A stretch of DNA of 21,773 nucleotides from CAYMDJ01 sp964537525 (GTDB lineage Archaea; Aenigmatarchaeota; Aenigmatarchaeia; QMZP01): the NCBI GenBank assembly GCA_964537525.1, contig CAZIAB010000009.1, positions 1-21,773 on the forward strand, in the 5' to 3' direction. Below, in pieces: positions 7,648 through 14,559 of this stretch (position 1 is its first letter; the number at the start of each line of letters is the position of its first letter). Made by a program: the position numbers and the translations under genes. The notes under the pieces were generated by a model. That model was not told where the DNA came from and searched no databases. It saw only the letters and a program-made list of their open reading frames with translations.

Positions 7648-8658
7648 TTATAGCTGCGACCTGATGAGGCGGATTTTTTCCTCTATCCTTTCCTTCTGGG
7701 GTGAGTTGAGCTCGAGGGCCTTCTGGTAGTTGTCCAATGCCTTGCCAAACTCTTTCCTCGCGAGGTATATCTCCCCGAGGTTGTAGAAGAAGGAGGAGAC
7801 ATGGGGGAACCTCTCCGTGGCCTCCTCGTTGACCGCAATTGCATCGTCCAGCCTTCCCGCGGCAACGCAGGCCTGGCTTATGCCTATGTAGGCATCGACA
7901 TAGTCGGGCTTGAGCTGTATCGCTTTCATGTAGTATGATATTGCATCGTCATGGTTGCCTGCCTTGAAGCACTCGAATGCCATGGTGAAGTTGTCCTTGG
8001 GGTCGTCGGGATAGCACTCGAGCCTCTTCCTGGTTATCCTGGAATAAAGGGATTCCCTCTTCCCGGGTGCCTGGATGCCTGACTTTGCCTCACCCATGTG
8101 GTGGATTGGTATGTTCACCTTGAGGATTTTCCCGCCCGAATTAAGGATTGTGTAGTCAACGACCTCGTGGATGTCCCTCTCAAACCTTATGCCAGGGAGG
8201 TTCCTGAACATCCTCACGCATCTCGTGAGGTCCCATCCCTTCCAGCCAGAGGATTCTTCGTAAACGTCACCTTCCGGGACTGGAAGGAAGTTGACCACCC
8301 TGTCATTGTTGGTGTAGTTCCTCATCAGGAAGGAGAAGCCGTCAAAATGCTTGTTCTTGGTCAGGGATTTTATTGCATCAACGTCCCTCTCTGATACCAC
8401 GTCGTCGGCATCCAGGACGAGTATCCACTTCCTGGTCGCCTTGCTCAGGGAGAAGTTCCTGGCGGCAGAGAAGTTGTTGTTCCATTCGAAGTCAAAGACC
8501 TTTGTGCCCATTTCCGAAGCGACCCTCTTAGTGTCGTCAGTGGAGCCAGTGTCCACCACGACCATCTCTTCAGCGAGGTTCTTTGCACTGGAAAGGCATT
8601 TACCAAGCCATTCTGCCTCGTTCTTGACAATCATGCAGAGTGATATCCCGTTCTCCAT
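7648..8658 (-). CDS. Family 2 glycosyltransferase with C-terminal TPR repeats
   Basis: This 336-residue cytoplasmic GT-A-fold glycosyltransferase begins ISLCMIVKNEAEWLGKCL and continues VVVDTGSTDDT (34-43), with a DxD-type VLDADD (81-86) that binds metal and nucleotide sugar. R-x-E-x-D-I-H-E near 180 resembles the acceptor/catalytic segment of the SunS-like GT2 group. Residues about 225-330 form roughly three TPR units (for example FECFKAGNHDDAISYYMKAI and YNLGEIYLARKEFGKALDNY), a domain pairing common in this group. No signal peptide or membrane span was seen. TTATAAAT at 8681-8690 is about 27 nt from the ATG, so it is probably leaderless. It lies downstream of the S-layer gene on the same strand but has its own promoter. 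The donor sugar and acceptor are unknown. Confidence 0.88.
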   Translation of the reverse strand: MENGISLCMIVKNEAEWLGKCLSSAKNLAEEMVVVDTGSTDDTKRVASEMGTKVFDFEWNNNFSAARNFSLSKATRKWILVLDADDVVSERDVDAIKSLTKNKHFDGFSFLMRNYTNNDRVVNFLPVPEGDVYEESSGWKGWDLTRCVRMFRNLPGIRFERDIHEVVDYTILNSGGKILKVNIPIHHMGEAKSGIQAPGKRESLYSRITRKRLECYPDDPKDNFTMAFECFKAGNHDDAISYYMKAIQLKPDYVDAYIGISQACVAAGRLDDAIAVNEEATERFPHVSSFFYNLGEIYLARKEFGKALDNYQKALELNSPQKERIEEKIRLIRSQL

Positions 8659-8680
8659 AAGGAAAAGATGTCTTTGAAGA

Positions 8681-8690
8681 ATTTATAAGT
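8681..8690 (-). promoter_or_regulatory. TATA box of the glycosyltransferase gene
   Basis: The minus strand reads ACTTATAAAT, centred about 27 nt upstream of the ATG at 8658. It lies inside the segment bounded by the two inverted repeats, so promoter and gene would move together. Confidence 0.5.
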
Positions 8691-8773
8691 TGCATCAGCT
8701 TACAGACGCTGCCGCTTGATTCTTTTGTTTCAGTCGCAAGCTGATAAGCAACAAGCAAAATTTACATTCGTTT

Positions 8774-8808
8774 TTTCCGTACACGCTTTTTGCTTTAGAG
8801 CCCAGGAT
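8774..8808 (-). repeat. Inverted repeat copy B flanking glycosyltransferase
   Basis: This is the partner of 7610-7644, in inverted orientation, between the glycosyltransferase promoter and the S-layer terminator. The 17-bp identical core is 8774-8790. CAATATAATC (minus strand, 8819-8810) continues the similarity outward after a single base, whereas copy A has 51 nt between the same two blocks. Confidence 0.75.
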
Positions 8809-8828
8809 AGATTATATTGCTGCTGGGT

Positions 8829-8880
8829 TCGAAAAGAAAAAGGGTGTTAAAAAAGAGAAAGGGTGGGGGTTTCCCCCCAT
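8829..8880 (-). terminator. Transcription terminator of the S-layer gene
   Basis: On the minus strand, about 21 nt after the S-layer stop, TGGGGG-GAAA-CCCCCA forms a 6-bp stem closed by a GNRA tetraloop (8879-8864). It is followed by two T-rich runs ending near 8834. T-tracts terminate archaeal RNA polymerase, and the hairpin could also stabilise the mRNA 3' end. Confidence 0.65.
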
Positions 8881-8900
8881 GAAATACTACATGTTTTGGT

Positions 8901-11456
8901 TTAAGCCTCGTATGAGAGTGTTCCGCTCATTACCTTTGCAGCTAGGCTTCTCGTGTCGTCTGCGGTTGTACCTGCTACGACTAGAGCCTTCTTTCCGCTA
9001 CCGAAAGCGTCTGTGTACTCCTTTATTATTCCGGTCGTGTAGGTCCACTGCTCATAACATCCTGGCTCTGTGTTTGGCAATGACATCAACGTTGCTACCA
9101 GATCGTTTGCGCAAGGTCCACCAAGCAGGATCAGGTCTGCTGAAAGGCCAGATGTTGACACCTCAGAGTCGAGCTTTGCTACAGGTGACGTTATCTTTAC
9201 GGCCTGTGCGACTGTTCCTGATGTTCCTGACGTTCCGAATACCGGATTGCCTCCTACTGCAACACCCATGATTGCCTGGTTGTCCGGGTAGTATATGTCT
9301 ACCTGGTTCTGGTCGTCGGTGTTGTATGCAACCAGTGTCCCGTACCTGTCAAGGTAGTGTGTTATTGACGTGTCTGACTTCAATGACTGGCTGTACTGGG
9401 TTGCTGCTGTCAGTGTCGGAGTGTTGACTGCCATCTTGTATGTCGAGGTTCCCTCGTATGTCAGTGGCACGAATACAGCGTCGTTTACCTCGGTTCCTGC
9501 CGCATTCTTTCCTAGCTCCTCAAGCACTGAAACCCACGGGTAGTGTGTTGCTCCTGCACTGTTCATGTCGAACGTTATGCCGTTGGAACCGTCGTTGGTC
9601 ACGTTGTACGTTATCCTGCCAAGGGTTATTGTTCCTGACAAGATGCTGTCGTTAAGGAACAGGTCTGATGCTACGCCTGCAGCGTCAGATAGTGTAAGGT
9701 TGGTGTTGCTGACGAATTGGCTGACTCTTACCTGTCCTGTTGGCAAAGTCCAGTTCTTGTTCAGTGCAGCGGTCTGCGCAGCTGTCTGGTTACCAAGCAC
9801 CAACCCCTCTGCCCTCACGAGTCCGTATACCGGGAAAACGTCGGTTGAAGCGCCAACTGCTGTTGCGCTTGAATCGGTTCCCCAAGTCATCTGGACGACT
9901 GTAGAGGTTGCGTTGATGTAGTATGCGTAACCGTCTATGTATGCTGTCGCGTTCGTGTAACCAGGTGCCTCCATGTTGACTGTTACTGACTCCCCTGAAA
10001 CCACATCCTTCAAGATGACCTTTGCGTTCGATGTTCCGATGCTTGCTATGTCATTTATCTGGAAGATGTGGGAGAAGTCTCCCTGCTTCACGATCACGAA
10101 ATCCTTCTCTACTGCTGATTCTCCCTCGACTACGTGGTATGCATATCCGTCAGAGTCTGAGAGGATCGGCGTGAAGGTTGTTGCACCTGTGTTTGAGTCC
10201 CATGCGAACTCGATGTTCTTTGAGTAGCCTCTCCAGTCCGTGAATGAGACTGTGGCTACGTCGTCGCCCGAGGTGTCAACCGTTATCTGGTCTCTTGCAG
10301 AGTCGTCAAGTGCGGGCACTGAACCGCCGAATGCAACCTTGAATCCGCCGAAAAGCGGGTCCGTGTATGACAGGTCTGTTGATACATGATCGTAGTCAGT
10401 GTCCTGCGCTGCAACGGCAATGTCAATCTTTGATATCCCCGTGTTTGTTCCTCCGGTTATCGTGACGTATGTGTTCTCTATCGTGTCACCGCTCTCTCCT
10501 ATCTCTACTGCTGAACCGGTTGTCAGGGTTATCTTTGATGAGCCCACGCTCAGTTTCACCTGGCTTATCTGTGTCTCCTTCGTGAAGTAGAACACAGAGT
10601 CTATGTATACCGTCACTCCGCTGATTGTGTATGAACTGCCCTGGTGGACTTCCTTTGAAACACCGTCAACAGATATGACAGCTATCGTTGAGCTGGAAAC
10701 GCCTATCACGGAAACCGTGTGGTCTGTTCCGCCAACGTTTATTGTCACTGACTCACCCTCGCTGATTGTCTGCGCGTTGGATGAACCGTATAGTATCAGT
10801 GCCGAGTTCGTTGAACCGGAACCTATCGTATATTCATTTCCGAAGAAGGTTATCACGTTCCCCTGCACATCGCTGCTTGATACGTTAAGCGGCTTTGTGA
10901 AAACCACCCTTGTCGTGTAAAGAGGTGTTGCGTATGATGTTCCTGCGTTTATGTAAAGGGTCGGGTCCTCAATGTCGCTTCCTGAGTTGCCAAAGGTGAT
11001 TACTCTGCTGCCAACGACTAGGTACTGGTCGTAGTTGTAGTTTGTTCCTGTGTCATCAGAGAATACCCCTGACGCAAGGACCGTTGGAAGCTCAGCCTTT
11101 GTAACCGTCTGCTTGGCAGTGTTTATTGCGTCTCCGAGGTAGAGCTTTGTGTTTGCTGTTGAAAGATCAGCCCCGCCGCTAACGGAGATTGATGTCGCAC
11201 CGCCTACAGCGACGTTCGTTGTTGCGTATCCAGCCACTGCGGCCGCTATGTCAGCTGCACCAACAACGTCCTTTGCATATCCTGCGTTTGCCGGTGTTGC
11301 GGGTGTTCCGACCACAATCCATGGTGATGATAGTGCGTTTCCTGAGACTGTTACGAAATCACCGAGGGATGTGCTCTGTGCAAATGCGCCGAATGCTATT
11401 GTTGCTCCAGCTGCTACTGCAGCTAAACCGCCTGCTAGAATCTTTTTGATTTTCAT
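8901..11456 (-). CDS. S-layer protein, Methanococcus-type
   Basis: This is the probable main surface-layer subunit, 851 residues. A signal peptide MKIKKILAGGLAAVAAGATIAFGAFA is likely cleaved after AFA (about residue 26). Next comes the conserved N-terminal S-layer segment with GYAKDVVGAADIAAAVAGYA, which resembles the VVAAANIAAK segment of Methanococcus S-layers. The middle is rich in beta structure, Ser, Thr and Gly. The C-terminal LILLGGPCANDLV (775-787) and KALVVAGTTADDTRSLA complete the split S-layer fold. There are eight N-x-S/T sequons (NVS, NAT twice, NQT, NWT, NLT, NDS, NVT). C782 and C800 are the only cysteines seen and might form a disulfide. No C-terminal membrane anchor was seen. 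A strong tandem Shine-Dalgarno, a long leader and its own terminator suggest high expression. Confidence 0.92.
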   Translation of the reverse strand: MKIKKILAGGLAAVAAGATIAFGAFAQSTSLGDFVTVSGNALSSPWIVVGTPATPANAGYAKDVVGAADIAAAVAGYATTNVAVGGATSISVSGGADLSTANTKLYLGDAINTAKQTVTKAELPTVLASGVFSDDTGTNYNYDQYLVVGSRVITFGNSGSDIEDPTLYINAGTSYATPLYTTRVVFTKPLNVSSSDVQGNVITFFGNEYTIGSGSTNSALILYGSSNAQTISEGESVTINVGGTDHTVSVIGVSSSTIAVISVDGVSKEVHQGSSYTISGVTVYIDSVFYFTKETQISQVKLSVGSSKITLTTGSAVEIGESGDTIENTYVTITGGTNTGISKIDIAVAAQDTDYDHVSTDLSYTDPLFGGFKVAFGGSVPALDDSARDQITVDTSGDDVATVSFTDWRGYSKNIEFAWDSNTGATTFTPILSDSDGYAYHVVEGESAVEKDFVIVKQGDFSHIFQINDIASIGTSNAKVILKDVVSGESVTVNMEAPGYTNATAYIDGYAYYINATSTVVQMTWGTDSSATAVGASTDVFPVYGLVRAEGLVLGNQTAAQTAALNKNWTLPTGQVRVSQFVSNTNLTLSDAAGVASDLFLNDSILSGTITLGRITYNVTNDGSNGITFDMNSAGATHYPWVSVLEELGKNAAGTEVNDAVFVPLTYEGTSTYKMAVNTPTLTAATQYSQSLKSDTSITHYLDRYGTLVAYNTDDQNQVDIYYPDNQAIMGVAVGGNPVFGTSGTSGTVAQAVKITSPVAKLDSEVSTSGLSADLILLGGPCANDLVATLMSLPNTEPGCYEQWTYTTGIIKEYTDAFGSGKKALVVAGTTADDTRSLAAKVMSGTLSYEA

Positions 11457-11460
11457 TTAG

Positions 11461-11481
11461 ATTCCTCCTATTAATTCCTCC
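11461..11481 (-). promoter_or_regulatory. Duplicated Shine-Dalgarno of the S-layer gene
   Basis: The minus strand carries GGAGGAAT twice, 13 nt apart (11481-11474 and 11468-11461). The nearer copy ends 4 nt before the ATG at 11456. Most neighbouring genes have no clear ribosome binding site, so a doubled strong one is notable. Confidence 0.8.
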
Positions 11482-11527
11482 GTTTTGAGATCCATGAAAA
11501 GAGCATAACGCCCTGGACATGGGAAAC

Positions 11528-11546
11528 CCTGAAAGAAACTTTCAGG
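11528..11546 (-). promoter_or_regulatory. 5' leader stem-loop of the S-layer mRNA
   Basis: CCTGAAAG-TTT-CTTTCAGG is a perfect 8-bp stem with a 3-nt loop. If transcription starts about 25 nt after the TATA box (near 11555), this hairpin occupies roughly nucleotides 10-28 of the mRNA. It could protect an abundant message or regulate it. Confidence 0.65.
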
Positions 11547-11573
11547 TTCATGATAAATGTATGTCCTTTCCAT

Positions 11574-11601
11574 GTATATATAAACAGCGTGAAACAGTTT
11601 C
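11574..11601 (-). promoter_or_regulatory. S-layer promoter TATA box and upstream palindrome
   Basis: The minus strand reads GTTTATATATAC (11585-11574), a strong TATA box giving a leader of about 100 nt. Just upstream, GAAACAGTTTC (11591-11601) is a perfect 5+1+5 palindrome, well placed for an activator or repressor next to the TFB recognition element. Confidence 0.6.
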
Positions 11602-11676
11602 TCGGGCGTAAGTAATACGGGTCTCATGGTATAAAAAACGTAATTCATACCTTATTTATCATTATAATTGTTTCAT

Positions 11677-11726
11677 AAACCTTTTTAGATGTTTTTATTA
11701 TATATTAAACTCTTTAAGATGTTTTT
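11677..11726. repeat. Two 20-bp direct repeats upstream of S-layer promoter
   Basis: AAAC, six variable T-rich bases, then AGATGTTTTT occurs at 11677-11696 and 11707-11726, with three mismatches and a 30-bp period. They lie about 90-140 bp upstream of the S-layer TATA box and just after the stop of the winged-helix gene. They could be operator sites. Confidence 0.55.
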
Positions 11727-11736
11727 TTAAAAACTC

Positions 11737-12666
11737 CTATTCGAGTAGCTCTGAGGAGTCAATCACGCCGTCCCCGTCCATGTCATATCCCCTGACTACC
11801 CTTGCCACATGTTTCCTGTTGTTCTTGTTTCCCTGCATTACCTTCTCAAGGTCTTTTATCAGCGATATCACGGCTGCCCTGGTTCCCTGGAACCTCTTTC
11901 CCGCTATCAGGAGTATCTTCTTCTTCCTGTCCCATGGGTTGCCTGTGAGGACTATTATGCCGCAGTCATCAGACCTGTAGGATTTTCCAGAGAGCGTTGA
12001 CTTTATGCTCCTCTCACCCCTGAGCTCAAGCCGAACAGGAAGGCGGTTGTTTATCTTCCTCGTTACCATGTTGACTGCCGGACCTCCTATGAGAATCAGG
12101 TTCTCCCTGAGGTCTGATTCCCTGGTCTCTACGTCAAGCATGTAGTTGGGTATTTCCACGCCGCCCGTGAATGAGCCGAGAAACAGGGCCAAATCTATCG
12201 CGCAGAAGGAGTCCGACCCCCTGGCCTTCCAGGGCCCGTGCGGGTCAGGAGAGCCGACGATTATCCTTGCGTTCAGCTTGCTGTCCTTTATGAATGGTTC
12301 GAGTAGGTTCATCCCGGACGGGGAAGATATGCTCACGTCCATGCCATTGTGCAGAGGGCCCGCATTCACGGCGAAGAGGTTGTCCCTAGCCTGGTAGAAC
12401 CTGGCTATGGTGCCGTGCCTCTGCTCAGAGCTGACCTCTTTTATCATCCTGGCCTTCCTGAACCTGTTTATGTAATAATATACCTTCTGCTCATGTATCC
12501 CGAGCCTCTTTGCTATGTCCATCGGGCACGAAGGCTCTGACATCTCCCTGTATATCCTCCATGCAAGCTCGTTCGAGAGGACAGAGAGATTTTCAGGGGA
12601 TTCTATCATCCTTACGGGGTATGCAATGCTCTGCTTTCCCTTCGTTTTGAGGAGGAAGTCACCCAT
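11737..12666 (-). CDS. Winged-helix protein with S-layer-like domain and C-terminal EF-hand
   Basis: This 309-residue protein lacks a signal peptide or membrane span. Residues about 28-100 form a winged helix-turn-helix (LAWRIYREMSEPSCPMDIAKRLGIHEQKV is the core helix set). Residues 189-270 read NLILIGGPAVNMVTRKIN, then KKILLIAGKRFQGTRAAV, which parallels LILLGGPCANDLV and KALVVAGTTADDTRSLA of the neighbouring S-layer protein. The C-terminus is a canonical 12-residue EF-hand loop, DMDGDGVIDSSE (295-306). It lies directly upstream of the S-layer gene on the same strand and is divergent from glmS. GGTGA sits 4 nt before the ATG. I infer a cytoplasmic DNA-binding regulator of envelope genes, possibly calcium responsive; neither target nor ligand is shown. 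Confidence 0.8.
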   Translation of the reverse strand: MGDFLLKTKGKQSIAYPVRMIESPENLSVLSNELAWRIYREMSEPSCPMDIAKRLGIHEQKVYYYINRFRKARMIKEVSSEQRHGTIARFYQARDNLFAVNAGPLHNGMDVSISSPSGMNLLEPFIKDSKLNARIIVGSPDPHGPWKARGSDSFCAIDLALFLGSFTGGVEIPNYMLDVETRESDLRENLILIGGPAVNMVTRKINNRLPVRLELRGERSIKSTLSGKSYRSDDCGIIVLTGNPWDRKKKILLIAGKRFQGTRAAVISLIKDLEKVMQGNKNNRKHVARVVRGYDMDGDGVIDSSELLE

Positions 12667-12804
12667 TTTCTCACCAAAAAATTTATAATATTATGAATAA
12701 GTTTATAATAACATTTATAAAGCTTTCTGTCGCTGAAGGGTTCGATTAAGAGTTTTTTCTCAGTAAAGGGTTTATATGGCGGATGCGAATTCTTTACAGT
12801 AAAC
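12667..12804. promoter_or_regulatory. Divergent promoter region, regulator / glmS
   Basis: TTTATAA occurs three times (12682-12688, 12702-12708, 12714-12720), giving minus-strand TATA candidates for the winged-helix gene. The outermost fits a short leader carrying the GGTGA site. On the plus strand TTTATATG at 12771-12778 lies about 31 nt from the glmS ATG. The stretch is markedly AT-rich on the regulator side. Confidence 0.5.
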
Positions 12805-14559
12805 ATGTGCGGGATAATAGGCTACATAGGCAAGGGGGACTCGTTCCCTGTAATAGAGGCTGGCTTGAGGAGGCTTGAATACAGGGGGTACGATTCATTC
12901 GGGTTTGCAACGTGCTGCGAGGGGAAGCTGCACATTGAGAAATCGGTCGGGAAAATCAGCAGGTCAAAAGTCAGAAGCCTCCCCGGGACGATAGGAATCG
13001 GCCACTCCAGGTGGGCAACCCACGGTGGCGTGACCGCAGAAAATTCCCATCCACATACCGACTGCAAGGGAAGGATAGCCATCGTGCATAACGGGATAAT
13101 AGAGAACTACCAGTCCCTTAAGAGGGACCTCATCGAAACAGGCCATGTTTTCAGGTCAGAGACTGACAGTGAGATAATAGCCCACCTCATCGAGGAGAAC
13201 ATGGAGCTCGGGTTCGAGGAGGCGGTGAAGGCAACGGTCAGAAGGCTTCACGGAAGGTATGCAATCGTCGTGATAAGCAGGGACGAAAACAAGCTCATTG
13301 GCGTAAGGAGGGGCTCTCCATTGATTGTGGGCATCGGTGAGAACGAATTTTTCATGGCGTCTGACATACCTGCCTTCCTGGAGAGGACCAAGAGGGTGAT
13401 GTACCTGGACGACGGGGAGATTGTCATAATATCCGGAAAGCCTGTTTTCAGGAGCCTGAGGGATGACAGTGTGATAGAGAAGAGGCTCGTTGAGATTGAC
13501 TGGGATGCGAAGCAGGCAGAGAAGGGGGACTACCCCCATTTCATGATAAAGGAGATAATGGAGCAGAAGGAAACCATCCAGAGGGCAATAAACCAGGACG
13601 AGAAAGAGATAACGGACATGGCAGAAAAGATAAACAACGCATATGGAACTTTCTTCACCGGGTGCGGGACAGCGGGCAGGGTCTGCCTTGCAGGGGAGTA
13701 TATATTCTCCAGGGTCGCGAGGAAGCACGTCAACTTCGTGGTTTCCTCGGAGTTCCCCAACTACCAGCACTTCCTCACGGACAGGACGCTGGTGATAGCG
13801 ATATCCCAGAGCGGCGAGACCGCTGACGTGCTGGAAGCCATATCTGCGGCAAAGGGGAAAGGCTCCAGCATAATATCCCTTGTGAACGTGATGGGCTCCA
13901 GCATAGAGAGGGAGTCAGACCATTCGCTGCTAACGAAGGCCGGCCCTGAGAAGGCCGTGGCCTCGACGAAGGCGACTACCGCGCAGCTCGCGCTGGTCAC
14001 GCTCCTTGCGTATGCCAGCGCAGGAAAGCTCGAGGAGGGGAAGAGATTGCTGGCAGAGACCGCGGCAAGGGTGAACGACATGCTCAACCCCAGGTACGAG
14101 GACAGGATAAGGAAGCTCGCTGAAAAAATAAAGGATAACGAGAACATCTACATAATAGGGAGGTCGCTGAACTATCCCATGGCGCTGGAAGCGGCGATAA
14201 AGATACAGGAGGTCTCCTACATCCATGCCGAGGGGTTTGCAGGTGGGGAGCTAAAGCACGGGCCCATTGCGCTGATAGGAAAGGGAACCCCCTGCATCGC
14301 GCTGGTTGCGAACGATGAGGTGAAGGATGACGTGATAAGCAACGCCATGGAAATAAGGTCTAGGGGCGGTTACATAATCGGCGTGGCCCCTGAGAACAAC
14401 GAGGTGTTTGATTACTGGATAAAGGTTCCGGACGTAGGGAACGCCTCCCCGATAGTGAACATAATACCGGTCCAGATGCTCGCATACCACCTGGCCGTAT
14501 TGAGGGGATGCGACCCGGACTATCCGAAGAACCTGGCAAAGAGCGTGACAGTGAAGTGA
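12805..14559 (+). CDS. glmS: Glutamine-fructose-6-phosphate aminotransferase (isomerizing)
   Basis: GlmS converts fructose-6-phosphate and glutamine to glucosamine-6-phosphate, the first step to UDP-GlcNAc. The 584-residue protein starts MCGIIGYIG, with Cys2 as the N-terminal nucleophile after Met removal. EYRGYDSFG, GHSRWATHG, HNGIIENY and SETDSEIIAH mark the class II glutaminase domain. Two SIS isomerase domains follow (GCGTAGRVCLAGEY, ISQSGETAD and ASTKATTAQLAL in the first; EVSYIHAEGFAGGELKHGPIAL in the second). The C-terminus NLAKSVTVK is the conserved tail that closes the active site. Length is near the family norm of about 600. Its stop overlaps the next start, so it is translationally coupled to the GlmU-like gene. 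Confidence 0.95.
   Translation: MCGIIGYIGKGDSFPVIEAGLRRLEYRGYDSFGFATCCEGKLHIEKSVGKISRSKVRSLPGTIGIGHSRWATHGGVTAENSHPHTDCKGRIAIVHNGIIENYQSLKRDLIETGHVFRSETDSEIIAHLIEENMELGFEEAVKATVRRLHGRYAIVVISRDENKLIGVRRGSPLIVGIGENEFFMASDIPAFLERTKRVMYLDDGEIVIISGKPVFRSLRDDSVIEKRLVEIDWDAKQAEKGDYPHFMIKEIMEQKETIQRAINQDEKEITDMAEKINNAYGTFFTGCGTAGRVCLAGEYIFSRVARKHVNFVVSSEFPNYQHFLTDRTLVIAISQSGETADVLEAISAAKGKGSSIISLVNVMGSSIERESDHSLLTKAGPEKAVASTKATTAQLALVTLLAYASAGKLEEGKRLLAETAARVNDMLNPRYEDRIRKLAEKIKDNENIYIIGRSLNYPMALEAAIKIQEVSYIHAEGFAGGELKHGPIALIGKGTPCIALVANDEVKDDVISNAMEIRSRGGYIIGVAPENNEVFDYWIKVPDVGNASPIVNIIPVQMLAYHLAVLRGCDPDYPKNLAKSVTVK

Noticed and set aside
7465..7653. 62-codon plus-strand ORF with a Cys-x-x-Cys
   Set aside because: It is built across the hairpins and inverted repeat A, overlaps the glycosyltransferase stop, and has no conserved look or start signal.
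8821..8836. GGGTTCGAAA resembling a tRNA T-arm
   Set aside because: No pairing 3' half, acceptor stem or anticodon arm could be built on either strand.
11457..11648. 63-codon minus-strand ORF ending at the S-layer start
   Set aside because: It begins upstream of the strong S-layer TATA box and runs through the leader hairpin; it is better explained as non-coding promoter and leader.
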